From: Cryptomeria japonica | Taxonomy: Eukaryota > Streptophyta > Pinopsida > Cupressales > Cupressaceae | Assembly: GCF_030272615.1 (NCBI RefSeq) | Contig: NC_081405.1 | Location: forward strand, 312,832,235 to 312,896,234 | Length of the DNA stretch: 64,000 bases | Direction of reading: 5' to 3' | Part shown: piece after piece, positions 12,187-24,837 of the stretch | How the letters are laid out: each line of letters starts with the position of its first letter | How positions within the stretch are numbered: the first letter of the stretch is position 1 | The notes under the pieces: model-generated | Databases searched by the model: none | Seen by the model: the letters and a program-made list of their open reading frames with translations, nothing else | What the model was told of the DNA's origin: nothing | Program-made: the position numbers and the translations under genes

Positions 12187-12399
12187 CACTCATGTGAAAA
12201 ATGATCATGGTTTACATCTGTCAGTTTCATCCAGAGCCTGGTCCCCCTAAGCTGAATATCCATCTAAACAAAATACTCCATACCTCATAAATATTATTCA
12301 CCTATACTCTCCCTTTGACATCAATGCCAAAAATACCCAAAAAAAACCAAAAACCGGGATGAAGAATGAAAGATTGTACAATGAATGTCCCAAAATACA

Positions 12400-15300
12400 T
12401 TACCGGAGCTGAATATATTTGAAAATTTCCGGATAGGCATTCTCCAAAAGTTTTAGATAAGTATCACAACTTGATTTGAAAGTGTCAAAAATAGATTCAA
12501 GTCCATTTAGCATATGGGTATATGACTCTTTCTCATTAAGCTCTGCCAGTGTGGGCTTACCAACCATATCTATACACTCCTTATGTACACTTATTGAATC
12601 CAATTGGGGACTTACCAATACTCTAAGACCTCTAGCTCTCCTTATGATTTTATCTTTTTCCATCTCAAGAGATAAAACTTGGGCTTCCAAAACCAAAATC
12701 TGACCATCTATAGATGTAGTCAATGAATATGAACTATCAAAAGAATTGACTATACCTACAATCTCCTCCTGAATATCCTTAATCCTTTTATAAAAGTCAG
12801 TTGTAAGTAAACCTATGTTACAACATACTCTATAAATATTAGTACACTGCCTTAATGCATTATCAATCAACTTCAACTTATCATTAATCTCCTTCTTCTT
12901 TGACTCAATCATCTGATTAAATGTAGCTCTCTTTTCTTATGAAAACCTCTCCAGTGCCTATCAATTTGATATTTACTATAAAGACTAAAAGTCCTTTGAA
13001 ATGTGCTTTGTGATTATTTTAAGCTTGCTGGATGGGATCTCTTCATTGCCAAATTTGCACTCTGGGACAAGTCTATGCAAAACAATGATAAACTGATCAG
13101 TAACCCCTTTATCCATAGATCCTTCCTTCATCATTTTATGTGCAGCCATCATCATGAGTTTAGTAGAACTCATCTCCATTATGATTTTCTTTTCAACTTG
13201 TGAGGTGTCAATTGACAACAATGATGGACTCACTACAGGTTCATTGCTAGATTCCCCTTTCTTCTCCTCTGATGGTTTAACTTTTATAGCTTCCTCACTT
13301 GCACCAATGGCTTTGCCACTTGCACCAATGGCTTTGCCACTTGGTACAGTCTTAGTTACTGTCGGTTCCTCGTTAGGAACTGTATCCTCATCCTATACAT
13401 TCTGATTTGGAGGACTATTGTCCTCAACATTAGTAACCTGTACATTTGTAACCTTTACACTCTCAATATCTACCGGTGTCTCAACATTTTCTAAACATTA
13501 GTCTCTACCAGGGGCCCTATATCCAATATCTTAATATTTTTCAAAATTGAGGGTCAAGTACTCACGATACCTTTCCCTTTCCCTTAAACCAGGATATCTG
13601 TATTATCTATTTTGGGTTCTGGTGAAGTATTAAAACCACAGTTTGCTGAAAAGAATTTAACCCATTCCTTGTGGGTCTCCTTGACTATCTCATTGACCCT
13701 ACCTAACATAAGACTGATCATTCTATTCTTGCCATGAAAGATCTTCCTATCTGCAACTTCAAGTGTCCTATCCATCTCCTTTGGATTAATAGAAACACAA
13801 ACAGATAACAACTCCTAAGTCTTTATATGCCCATCCTCTTCCATTGTGGATAGTCTTCTAGCATCTAATATGTCATATAACTGTGCCAGTATTTGGTTTT
13901 CAATTTCTAACAAGGCTTTCTTATAAATATCCAAATACAACAAAACTAATTCCTCAACTTCTCTCTGTTCAACATCATCCAAATGCTCTTAATAAAATTG
14001 CACATTCTTCAACATACCATCTTTAGTGATTGCATCTACTAATTATGCATAGGTCTTGGGTGGAATAATAGTTACATTACTAGATACAAGTGCAAGATCG
14101 ATGTCTTCTTTCTTCTTCCACTACTAGATGGGGTTGGAGGTGTTTGCTTTGGAGCTCATTTCTGTGTCGATACCCTGATAGTAACTTTCCTAACCGGTTG
14201 CTTCTTTGCTTCTACTTTAGTCTCTTCAGTTTTATTCCTTAATACCCTCTTGAATGCTAAGGGTGTGTCATCGTCAGATCTAGATTCTGCTGTAATTGTT
14301 TCAATGAATATTTCTGGCTCTTTCACTTTTCTCCCTTTTTTCTAGAACAACATCAATCAATGCTTTGATGTCCTGTGAAACCTTTTTTAACAAATTTACT
14401 TGCCTAGCCCTACTACTTCTCCCTCTTCTTTTGGTTGAACTCAGTTTCAACCTCTTGCTTCTTCTGCTTAGCAGTACCAAAAGTTTTTACAGTTTCATCG
14501 ATAGGTGCATCAATTAGCATCTGTGCATAAGAATCTAGAATCTGAGCATCAACTTCATAACCCATTTCCTCAATCCAAATCTTCTAGGCTTTATAGCTTC
14601 CATCAAAGTTTCATCTTTCTTGAGCATGAAGCATATCTCGGTTAGTACTTCTCAAAAATGTGCTTTGGAACCCTCTCCCTAGAATTCATAGCCTTCTGAA
14701 ATGATTAAAGTAACCCCACACTTTGTCATCTCTCTGACTACCCAATGTAGAAATTGATTGTTTTAGTTGCCTTCCTATTGGGATATCAAATTCCCATTGT
14801 CTCTTCCCGAAACTGGGAGTCTCATTGATGAAAAACAACATTAAACAAACAATTAGGTTTCCATACTAGAATGTTCCTTTCTTCTCTCCTTTGATATTTC
14901 CTAGGTTAATCAATAATTCATCCAACATCCAACCACATAGATCTAACTTCTCATTTTCCCTCATCATTTTATGAGCTGCATAAATGCAGGAGCTATAAAC
15001 AGACAATTGGTTTGATTGAGTTACCTTGTAACCAATGACCATGCTTCCAAATCTGATATCTCTATCAGTGATAGTGCTAATCCTCATTGAGCGCTTGTCT
15101 AATGTTGCACCAATGATCTTGTTGACGTGATCATTAGAAACCTTCTTCTCCGGACGTTGTCCAACCTATGGTAAATCGATAATGGCCCTGATGGCCTCCT
15201 TCAAAATCTTATATGGTCTATTTAACTAGATAAATTCTCCATGCACTCTGCTCAAAACATATCTAACAATCTCATCTTCAAATTCTGTAATATCCAGAAT

Positions 15301-15606
15301 GTCAATAAACCATAGATCCTCAATATGTTGGTACTTGGGCTTAATCTTTCTAGAATATCCCATTAACTCATTCATGTACTTACTCTTAATATCACTCATT
15401 CCTAAATCCTCAATATGATAATAAATGTAAGCTCTGATATCTTCAATGTACATGATTCCTTTCGAGACATGGGAAAATATGCCAACCGAATCGTCCAGGG
15501 TAGCAATATGTGGATATCGCTTAAAAATAGGCCTAGGACAGCCCTTGACCTCAAAAATAGTAGGATTTACAATAAACATTGGTTCACATGATGATCCCGC
15601 TTCCAT
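12400..15606 (-). pseudogene. ORF2 of element B, large coiled-coil protein
   Basis: Reads from ATG at 15606 ('MEAGSSCEP') to a stop at 12400, about 1,070 codons broken by several stops and shifts; the best pieces are 15606-15226, 15087-14866, 13811-13584, 13233-12985 and 12912-12400. Near residue 120 it has 'RVHGEF', then a damaged 'ILKEA...LP', and later 'KGTF', all collinear with ORF2 of E and C. The C-terminal piece 'LEMEKDKIIRRARGLRV' lines up with 'LEREKEKIVNKAKHLRS' of E. It looks like an elongated coiled-coil protein. Family function unknown; no enzyme motif seen. Confidence 0.8.
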
Positions 15607-15964
15607 GATGAAAGATAAATAACTATGAATAACTACTAGTGAAAAACCCTGAAGAACTCTTCTGATCACTAGTGAAATCGCTCAAGAAGATATCGATCAC
15701 ACTAAATCACCTTAGACTTCATTTGAATCACTCTGAATTGCTCTGAATGCAAAGTGATCAGAAATAAAGTGAATTCATCCTTTTAACCTCCAAGAAACCC
15801 TAATCCATCATTGTTATGAATGACTTACAGTGGAAGATATCAAATCTCAATTAAACATCTCCATGTTGGGTAAGCATCTCCAATGTCTGGAACATCTTCC
15901 AGAACCTCTTCCCAAGGCATATGCACTATCTTCATGAATTTTGCCTACCCCTAAGGCATCTTCC

Positions 15965-17077
15965 TTAGTTACTAAATGAGCTTCCTGCCGATGTAGGAGC
16001 AACTTCCTTTGTCTATTGAGTAAATGGAGCATTTCCATCTGCTAATTGTTCTTCTAAATTCCTGACCCATCTTTGGGTACAATCTTGCTAGATTTCATTA
16101 ACCTTCTATTTCCCTTTCTCACTTGATCCATCTTTACCAACCAATGGATTTCTTCTTCTACAAAACTTAGCAATATGTCCAACCTCATTACATGCATAAC
16201 ATGTAACATTGTTCTTTTGAATTGCTTTGTTAAAATTAGTATAATTGCTTGAACTGCACTGATTAGCCATATGTCCAAATTTTCCACATGCATAACATTT
16301 AACATTTATTCTATAATCTTCTATCTTATGACCATACTTATTGAATTTAGAACACTGACTGAGAGCAGAATCAGGCTTCTGATTTTCTCTATTCCTACAT
16401 TGCCTAGCCATGTAACCAAATTTATTACAAATAAAGCATATACCATTAAATTTATAAGCATTAAATTGCCTTACCAGTGCCTTATGGTTTTGATCTCCAT
16501 TAGAAGTATCGAAACTCTAACCTTGTTCAAATCCAAGTCCACTAGAATCTCCATTCTCCCTTTGTCTTTTCAATAACTCATCTAGTTGTACTGAACTAAT
16601 ATTAAATTTTTCTTTATACTCACTTGCAATAATCAGATCATCTTTCAGAGTTATCATTTGTCTCTCAAGCTCTTGTTCATTACTTCAGGCTTGTACTAAA
16701 TCAGTTCTCAGCATATCATTTTCATGAACCAACCTTCCACATTTTTTTTTTAAAGATACAACAAGATTTTCTTCCTTTTTCTTTCGGTCCTCAATCTCTT
16801 TAGACATCCTCATGGTTATAGCTTGCATTTCATTCCTCATAACCATGTTCTCTTGACTCAGCTTTTGACATCTCTCATTAAGGGCATCTTTCTCTTCATT
16901 ATCCTTATTCTGCAAAAGTTCCTTCCTCCTAGCTTGAACAAATGATAGTCTCTCCTATAGGACAAGATTGAATTCCTAAGAAGAATTCAATTCATCTTGT
17001 AGCTTCAAGTTCTTTGTCCTTTCAGCATCATAATCTTCAAGTGCTATCTCAAGTTGCTACTCCAAACTCCTATCCAT
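15965..17077 (-). pseudogene. ORF1 of element B, coiled coil plus zinc knuckles
   Basis: Starts at ATG 17077, about 55 bases inside the primer site, and ends at TAA 15967-15965 with 'GSSFSN', matching the end 'GSSLSN' of ORF1 in E. The first two thirds are charged heptad-like sequence. Then come CCHC units 'CFICNKFGYMARQC' (H replaced by Y), a degenerate 'CSKFNKYGHKIEDY', and intact 'CYACGKFGHMANQC' and 'CYACNEVGHIAKFC'. Several stops interrupt it. By analogy with Gag nucleocapsid it may bind the element RNA; there is no copia UBN2 capsid domain. Confidence 0.85.
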
Positions 17078-17129
17078 GGATTCAAAATTTAGGATCTTCA
17101 TCAAGCTATTAAACTTCCTCCAAGGCACA

Positions 17130-17145
17130 AGGCTTTGATACCAAT
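17130..17145 (-). other. Primer binding site of element B
   Basis: Minus strand TGGTATCAAAGC (17143-17132) is one base off the initiator-Met site. It abuts 'tgttgg' at 17146, the expected LTR edge. Confidence 0.85.
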
Positions 17146-17193
17146 TGTTGGAATCCAAGAAGATTGAGAGGGGGGGAGGCATGAATCGATGTC
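17146..17193 (-). repeat. Probable detached end of the 5' LTR of B
   Basis: These 48 bases begin 'tgttggaatccaagaa' and contain a G-run and 'tgaatc', as at 11209-11256 (about 36 of 50 positions equal). The rest of this LTR resumes at 39606 exactly where the matching stretch of the intact LTR would continue, so a later insertion may have split it. The identity is lower than in the rest of the LTR, so it may instead be the end of a different LTR. Confidence 0.45.
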
Positions 17194-17995
17194 TGTTGGT
17201 TAACAAATTTGTCTTCCCTTTTTAAAATATAAATTTCTTTAAAATGATGACTTGTGCATACCCTTTGTGAAAAGCAAATGAACCAACAGTTGGGTAAACT
17301 GAGTTTTGGTTTACCCTCTACATAAGAGTGCAACTCCTCGTAAAATATTCAATGAATTTTTATGTAGACAAGTCAGAAAGAAACACACTTTCCACTAGAA
17401 AGCGAGAAAGGTTTTCACATTCATTTGTCAACACAAAAATAATGCTACAAGATGATTATCAATAAATGTAAAGCTCACAGACTTTTATTTCTGCACATAT
17501 CCATTCAATATAAAGAAAAAAATATTTCACCAAGTGTGCTCAATGCAACATAAATGTTGATCGATACTCGCTCATGCCTCATAGGACAAGGGGGATCAGA
17601 ACCATTTAAATGATAATGGAGCTCCTTCTTTCAAAATAAATGAACTCATAGACTTATAAAGAACTTAAAATGAAATAAGATATTTTTCATTCAAGCATAC
17701 ATCCCAATAGAGATTGCTATATCATTCAAACACATAGATTTGAAGATCATACTAAAATATATCATTCCATTCATGTACTAGAAAATTTCTACACTGAAAT
17801 TCAAGAAAAATTAAGTCTATTCCTCCAAATCAAAGTTTTTCAAACCGTTAACAAAAGCTTTCTTAATTACATTTATAGCCACCAGGCCAATAGTTCTTTA
17901 TAAAAATAACCCTAAACTTTTAAACTCTACCCTAAAGTTAAAAGAAACTGTTTGTTTTGAACTGAATAAAACTTTAAATGAACAAAGGTCGTAAA
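17194..17995 (-). other. Left arm of segment G, unresolved
   Basis: About 800 AT-rich bases without a coding frame between the LTR end of B and gypsy F. On the minus strand it holds a TATAAA near 17880, so it could be an LTR or promoter region belonging to the segment that encodes the protein at 35715-38721. No matching copy is present in the window. The last bases, gtaaa (17991-17995), are the probable target duplication of F. Confidence 0.4.
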
Positions 17996-19069
17996 TGTTG
18001 TGCCTGTGAAGTGTGATACCTGCAGCTACAACACAAACACTCAATAGATCATTACAAGCATGGTTAGCAAATTTTAAAATAAGAAAGATAAAACCATGGA
18101 AAAGCAATCTATCGCCTCCTAAGAGATGCGAGTGTGAATTTTCTCTCGGATCTAGATAAGAAAATTCCAGTGACTTGACTACACATAGATGGAGGATTTG
18201 AAATGATAATGATGCAATTAAGCTAGAAAAGAGAATGATTAAGTTACATGTTTCAACAATTATGCTAGAAAATGATCAAACTAAGCTAGATCTAAGATGC
18301 AATTTCCTATAACAACAATGCTCAAATGATATGCTAAGAGATATCATGCCATAGTAACAATGCCTAAAATGCAAAATGAGATGGGATGATTATTGCTCCA
18401 AAATGGGGGATATTTATAGGATTTCCAAGGCCAAGGGTGAGGTGGCAAGAATCAATGGTCAAGATTGAGTCTGAAGATATCAATGGTGAAATTGGAGGAG
18501 GTTGGAAAAGAGGTTGGAGGAAAGGGGACATTTTTCATCTCTATGGTGACAAGTGTTAAGGGGTTTCCAAGGGAGGGGACATGTGGCCCAAGAATGTCAT
18601 GTGTCTCAAGAGGAGAGTATCCACACCATAGGAAGTTAGGATAAGGAGGTTAGTATGTGCAAGCTAAGATAGGTTTAATTAAACCCAGGGTTAGATGGAA
18701 TGGGTTAGGTTTAGAAGTGGTTAGGTTAGGTGGTTAGAAGTTAGGAGGCATGTGGGTAATTTGAATTTAAAAATTCAAATAATAGGAAAAGACTAATTAA
18801 CTTTCAACAACTCATAAATTGATTTGTTTTAATTAATTAGAAGATTAGAAGAAATGAATTTAAATGGGGAGGGATTAATTAATTTGAATTAATCAATCAA
18901 AGGGGACTATTGAAATGAACCTATTAAATAAATCCTTAGATTTATTAATAAGTAGATGAGTGGAATAATTTAATTAAATTGCTAATGAATCAATTAAATT
19001 GGGGAGGGGGATTGATTAAATAATTGCTTATTTAATTAACTATCTTTAGACCAATTTTAGGTGTATACA
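17996..19069 (-). repeat. 3' LTR of gypsy F
   Basis: 1074 bp; minus-strand start TGTATACACC, end ...ACA. It matches 34478-35539 closely, including a run of short AT-rich direct repeats near its U3 end. A polypurine tract (GAAAGAGGGGAAAAA on the minus strand) abuts at 19070-19084. Confidence 0.9.
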
Positions 19070-20639
19070 TTTTTCCCCTCTTTCAAGCGAGGTGTGATGA
19101 TGCGTTAATTCAAATAATAATCTCATTTTGATGATGATATTGGTTCGATAGGATGTCCTAGCTCTTGATTGGTATGATTATGCCCCCTCGAGAGATCAAT
19201 TGAGATAATTAACCTTTGGAGTGTTTTGATCTTTGCGAAATTGATATCTCGATTAGAAATGATTTGATTTCTGCAACTATGTTTGATGAAAATGCGAGTT
19301 CTACAATCATGGTGATGTGTTTGATAAAGATTGATTGGTTAGATTGATAAGATCGAGATTCAGTCTAGTTTCAGGAATGACACCTCCTGTATAAGACAAA
19401 GATGATCAAAGCATCTTGTTTCAGGAACAATATATCCTATATAAGACATGTTCAGAACATTTGGTTTCAGGAAAGATACATCCTGTATAAGACATGATAG
19501 AATTGATTAAATTTGATTTATTGATGGAATTGGAAAGGTTGATTAGATAAAGAATTGACAGATTTGTTGATATCAAGTTGCAAAAAAATTTAGATATGTT
19601 GATGTTGGTTTTGTTGAGAGGGTAGCATAAGATTTTTGCTAGGTTGACAATATTTGGAGAGATATGAGTCATCAGTCTAATTGCGTATACACTTGTGATG
19701 ATACCTTGATGATTCTTGTGATAGATTTAACCTTGGATAAAATGAGCATGTAGGATCCCATGCAAGAATGAAATGCAAGCTTAAATGCAAATGCCAATGC
19801 AAAGCTAAGATCAGACCAGTCACTGGATTATTGCGTTTTTGTCATCATTGAGATTTTTAAAATGTGGGAAGTGAGTGCAAAAATTGATGGTATAATTAAA
19901 CCATGATGACCTGAGCACTTCCTTCCTAGATTTTGATATGGCAAGTTAGCACATGCATCGAGGTATAATTAAACTGAGATGACTTGAGTGTTGCTTGCAT
20001 AAAACAGGCAGTATTAACCATTGGTATATGAAAATCGGAAATGTCTTCGATGATACTCTGATGATCACGTCATGAGACAAATTTTCACCTACTAATGATT
20101 AATTTACAGACAGCAGACAAGAAAAATAATCATGTTCCTTCCCTGTTCCTCTAGTCAAAGACATCCTGGAGTCACTTAGAAATCATGATAGCAAAAATCA
20201 ATATAAAAAAGTTGAACAATCATGTTAAAATCATTATCCAAAAGATATCATCCATGGAAAAGTGTGTGAATGTGCTTATACTAACTTTGTGATAGGTTGA
20301 TGGTTGATAATTTGATCTCGTGTTCAACATTGGATGTGTGTAGTTTTCGCTTGATAAGAGTTGTCTAATTGTTGTTCTACCTGTTTGATTAAGCTCAAAA
20401 TGATCAAGAATTTTGCCCCTAGGTAGGTGCAGGATTTTTCCCCAAGCCTAGAAACAAATTTGTTATGATATACTCAATGATCCAAACCATGGCGAGAGAT
20501 TAGTTGGGTTGCCTGCGTATGTACAAAGGCTTCATTATGGATATGAACAACGCTGGTGGAAAATGAATGCAAGCGGAAAGATGCATGAACTAATAGATGG
20601 AAGAGCTAGTGGACAGATAGCGCCTGTTTGTTAGGTTTT
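19070..20639 (-). other. 3' untranslated region of gypsy F
   Basis: About 1.5 kb without coding frames between polypurine tract and integrase, as in other Tat elements, which carry long non-coding DNA here. It includes the three-copy repeat annotated separately. Confidence 0.7.
19369..19492. repeat. Three-copy repeat, period 46-50 bp
   Basis: 'tttcaggaa' recurs at 19369, 19419 and 19465, each time followed after a few bases by 'tcctgtataagaca' or a near copy. A related 'aggaacaatatatcctac' lies in the leader of the same element near 32610. Confidence 0.8.
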
Positions 20640-20836
20640 CACCATTTGTTTTTATTGCACTTTTTCTCATATTTAATTTTTTTTTTGGATTTTCTTCTTT
20701 TTCACTTTTTTTTTCTACTTTTTCACTTTTTTTAAAATTTTTTTTAATTTTTCTTCTTTTTTATTGTTTTTGATTTTTCTGCTTTTTCACTTTTTTTATT
20801 TTTCAGCTTTTTCAATGTTTTTGATTTTCTAATTTT
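20640..20836 (-). repeat. A-rich tract directly after the integrase
   Basis: On the plus strand nearly 200 bases of T with scattered C, with repeated 'ctttttcactttttt'. It begins right after the integrase stop. The second gypsy piece (after 61227) has a similar A-rich stretch at the same place. Confidence 0.7.
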
Positions 20837-21698
20837 TTAGACATAAAATTTCTTCAGATGTATGCTATTGATGGGTTTGTCAAGCTGATCTCTGTCCTAT
20901 GTTGATAGCTGATATGCTCCTGATCCAAATATTGTTGTGACCAAAAATGAACCTAACCAGTTTGGTTCAAACTTTCCATTCTTTTCTCGATCTGCTTGGT
21001 TGCATGGATTTTCCTTTATTACTAGTTCCCCAACTTGAAAGACTCATGGTTTGACCCTGTGATTATAACTCTGACACATTCTTTGCTGATATACCTTTAA
21101 ATGATCAAAGGCATTTTTTCTTCATTCATGGATTAATTCTAACTCTTGTAATCTAGATACTCATTGTTCTTCATCTGGGATGAGACCTTTTAATGATACT
21201 CATAGAGAAGGTATCTCTACTTCTATTGGTAGTATTGCTTTTGATCCATAAAGAAGAGTATGGTAGGCCCATAGAGTAGGGTTCAATTGAATATGTCAAT
21301 CCCTTCCAACATCATTTACTGTCTTTTTGAGGATTTTCAACATAGTTTTGTTTGATGCTTTTGCTTGCCCATTCCCTTGTGGATAGTAGGGTGTGGAGAA
21401 TTTGTGTTGGATCTTGAATTTCTCGCATAGCTCTTGTACATCCTGATTCTTGAGCGGTCACCCATTATTAGTGATAATGATCATGGGTATTCCATAGCGA
21501 CAAATGATGTAATTCAAGATAAATGCAGCAATTTGTTTTTCCTATGATATTTGTGAGAGGTACTACCTCAATCCATTTTGTGAAATATTTTGTAGCTACA
21601 AGGATGAATTTGTGACCATTAGATGAAGAAGGATTTATCTTTCCTACTAGATCAAGACCCCATTGGTAGAAAGACCAAGATGTTGCTAAAGCATGAAG
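20837..21698 (-). pseudogene. Gypsy F integrase, core and C-terminal part
   Basis: Begins right at the insertion of element C and reads on the minus strand through the integrase core ('GLDLVGKINPSSSNGHKF', 'ATKYFTKWIE'), then 'PYYPQGNGQAKASNKT', 'AILPIEVEIPSL' and 'FQVGELV', ending 'IHLKKFYV' at 20837. Several stops are present and the invariant DNG block appears as 'ITNNG'. The N-terminal half lies at 29728-30230 beyond element C. It is the DNA-joining enzyme of the gypsy pol polyprotein. Confidence 0.92.
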
Positions 21699-22872
21699 TG
21701 TTACTACTTACTAAGATTGCCATTAGTTTTATATCCAAAGTCATTCTATATACTCTAGTCGATTACCTCTACCGAAACATTTAGTTGGTATGCACAGAAC
21801 AGTCAGTTAAAGAAGAAATTATTCACAGAGCCCAATATACATCGAGCTATCTACCGAGTATCATTTCATGTCTACCAAGAAACAATAATGATACACTGAG
21901 TGAAATGTTTTACCAGATTCATTGAACCTAGACACACATGTGGAAACGTGCTACAAGATCAAGGAACATAGAACCATTATTACATTGGAAATTGCACTTA
22001 AGGATTGTGTATGATTTTGGGGTCATCTAACCAATGAAATATTTTGTATAGTTATTCATTCGATAAATCATGTTTGTAAGATCGAAGCAATGAATTAGAT
22101 CACCGCCATAAGAGATCTATTTATACAGCATGGATTGAGATCAAATATATACACATAGTGATAGAGATAGAGATATAGAGGTGTATGAAGGAAGACATGT
22201 AAAAGCACTAAGTGTTATGATTGTTACAGAGACATAGAGGTCATTGAGAAGGATTTTAGAGAACAGTTAAAGAACAGAGTAAACAAAAGGGTTTACCGAG
22301 TTATTTTATGGGTTACCGAGGTATGCTATAAGCAAGGTAATCTTATTTTGAGTATATAGAATCTGCTATAACATTCCAGATGTAAAGTTGTAGATATTTG
22401 TAATGATTTATTGTAATATTTTGAAGTTGTCAGAGAAACCTTTAATAGGGTAAAAGACTCTAACAAAGTCTATAAATTGTAAAGCCTTTAACCAAGTGCA
22501 ACATTTAGTTTAAGTGTTGTAAAATCCTTTAGCAAGGTAGATCTAACAATCTTGATACTCCTAACAAGGTAGGCTATCAGAAATAGCTGAACATGTAGCT
22601 CTAACTAAACACTCTTTATTATTGTAGTAGTGAAGTTGTGGGTGCCATCCCCATTGTAGTTTTTCTCTCTAACCAAGAGTTTCTGTATAACCAAAATATA
22701 TGAGTTATGGAGTGAATCATGTATGATTTTTATTTATTTGTTTTAGCTTTATTTTATGTTGTAGCAGTTTTTGGTTTATGCATAACAGTAAAGATATTGT
22801 TGTTAAAAGGTTTTGAAGTACTGATTCACCCCTCCCCTCTCAGTGCATTAGCTTTCCATATTGGGCCTAACA
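21699..22872 (+). repeat. 5' LTR of element C
   Basis: Starts 'tgttactac' and ends 'gggcctaaca'. A TATA-like 'tatttatac' lies near 22110. It has GTGGG at 22638-22642 with CCCCA nearby, and a 'ttcacccctcccctctcagt' end block. The short open frame starting at 22719 runs through this LTR and is not the start of ORF1. Confidence 0.93.
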
Positions 22873-22874
22873 AT

Positions 22875-22886
22875 TGGTATCAGCGC
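22875..22886 (+). other. Primer binding site of element C
   Basis: TGGTATCAGCGC, two bases after the LTR; one base off the initiator-Met site. Confidence 0.9.
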
Positions 22887-22934
22887 TTGAATCTTGGAAA
22901 AGGGTTTAACAGCCTAAAGAGAAAAATCTTATCA

Positions 22935-24205
22935 ATGGAAGGCTATAAACAATCTCGGAGAATTTTGTATCTGCAAGAAGAACTAGATCATGCTAATCAA
23001 GTGATTGCAGACATGCAAAGACAAATGCAAAAATCATTGAAAGTGAGAAGAAGATTATCTAATGATTTACAGGACTCTCAAGAGTTAGTGGAACAAATTG
23101 AAACATCATCTAAGAATAGTATATCTAAAGAAATTGAAGAGATGATTGGATAACTAAAAGAGAAGAACAAAGCACTGACTGATCAGCTAAAGGTGATGAA
23201 AAGAGGACATGAACATTTCAGCACATAGATGACTAAGAATCTTGATGCATTGAGGACAAATAAAGATAAAGTAAGAGATCCAGAAAGAGAAAAACAACAG
23301 CTTGAAGCATTAGTATCTAAAAAGAATGATGAAATCACAAGGTTGACTAGGATTCAACAAAATTTGTCAGATCAATTAGGTTATGCACATCATGAAGCAA
23401 ATCTAAAAGATGATGAGAAGCAAGCATTGAAACTTGAAGTATCAAGGTTGACCGATGAACTTGAACAAAAAAGAAATCCATGGAAACATTAAAAAGGAGT
23501 TATGAAGCATCAAAGATGTTGGATGAGCGATTGAATACAAGAAGACCCAACAAAGATGCAGGACTTAGTTACAAAGGAAAAGACTCTACCGAGAAGGGAA
23601 TTCATACTATCGAGAGAGGAGAATCATCAAAGCAAGCTGGAAACAAGAAGCACATCAAAGGAAAGAAGCCTACTTGCAACTACTATGGAAATCAAGGTCA
23701 TACCACTAACTTGTGCCAAATCAAAAAAGGTAAGCAATCGAATGTCACTAAGTCTAATGGTTATTGTTACAATTGCAATAAGTATGGTCAAACATCTAAT
23801 CAATGTAGGACAAAGTCTGTTAGTAATTATCAAAAGGCAAAATTCAAAGGGTTTTGTAAAAACTACAATAGATATGGACATAGTACTGAGAAGTGTTGGT
23901 TTAAGCAAAAGAACTATATGTGGTCTACACACCGAGCAAATGCTAGAGGCTACCAAACTGACACAGATCCTTACCAACAGTATTCTACAGTACCATGGGA
24001 TTATAATACAAGGATATGGTGTGAATGTTGTGGAAGATATGGACATATAAGTGCCAACTGCTTTATAAGGTTTGGAATGAACAACCGAAGATCATGGAGA
24101 AATCCTGGTATGGCATGTTTTCATTGTCACCAAGTTGGACACTTGGCTAGAGATTGTAGAGATCAACCTAGAGGAGATATTGAAGAAGTAAAAGGTAAAT
24201 TGTAG
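22935..24205 (+). pseudogene. ORF1 of element C, coiled coil plus five zinc knuckles
   Basis: ATG at 22935 ('MEGYKQSRRILYLQEEL') is preferred over the upstream frame because that lies in the LTR. The frame is cut by a TAA near 23151, a TAG near 23226 and a shift near 23480. The N-terminal part is charged, heptad-like coiled coil. The C-terminal part (frame 23480-24205) has five CCHC units: 'CNYYGNQGHTTNLC', 'CYNCNKYGQTSNQC' and 'CKNYNRYGHSTEKC' each lack one ligand, while 'CECCGRYGHISANC' and 'CFHCHQVGHLARDC' are intact. Probably a nucleic-acid-binding, Gag-like protein; no capsid domain is recognised. Confidence 0.88.
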
Positions 24206-24837
24206 ATGATTTGGAAGGAGAAGGAAATTGTGTCAAATGAAGAAAGCACCTTACCTACTAAGTTAGGTGCACCTATTCCAAATTAATTGGTAAAGGTATG
24301 AAGGGACTGCATTCTCTCAAAGATTCAATCTTAACAGTTCCTATTTTATTATGTACTTTATTCAAAATCTGCATAACTAAGATGTATTAGAAAGTTTGAA
24401 ATTCTATCAAAGTCTTTTGGAGCACTATACAGGAAGACTGTCAAGTCGGTGAATATAGGAAGCATGTCAAGTTGGTAAATGAAGAAAGTCTGGTTACTCA
24501 GTTAAATCGCAAGAAGGAAAGAAATTTTAGTGGAACCTAATGCATTTAATGTTTCTAACCTAACTGCATGGAGCCCGATAAAGTATAATGCATACTTAAA
24601 TTTTTTTCGTGGTCATTGTACACTTACCAAGTTTTCAGAAAGGAGAGCAAAGTGATTTCAAAGGCGATCAAACGACCTCCTGAGCAAATTCAAAGGTATT
24701 TACATCAATCACAACACATTGTTAAGCTGGTTTACCGATCATATCAAGTTGTTATTATCTGCTAAGTGTGAAGTGTTTGCCATTTGAAAGTCTTCAAACC
24801 CTAAGGATCTTTTGTTAATTCTTATGTGAAATCTACA
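24206..24837 (+). other. Inter-ORF region of element C
   Basis: About 630 bases without a frame between ORF1 and ORF2; the same gap is about 305 bases in E and 360 in B. How ORF2 is expressed (internal promoter, splicing or re-initiation) cannot be read from it. Confidence 0.6.

Noticed and set aside
22719-22934. Upstream extension of ORF1 of element C
   Set aside because: It lies in the 5' LTR and across the primer site; ORF1 of B and E start shortly after the primer site, matching ATG 22935.
23627-24046. Long minus-strand frame of 139 codons opposite ORF1 of C
   Set aside because: It is the antisense of the zinc-knuckle region, with Ile/Ser/Leu-rich text and no motif.
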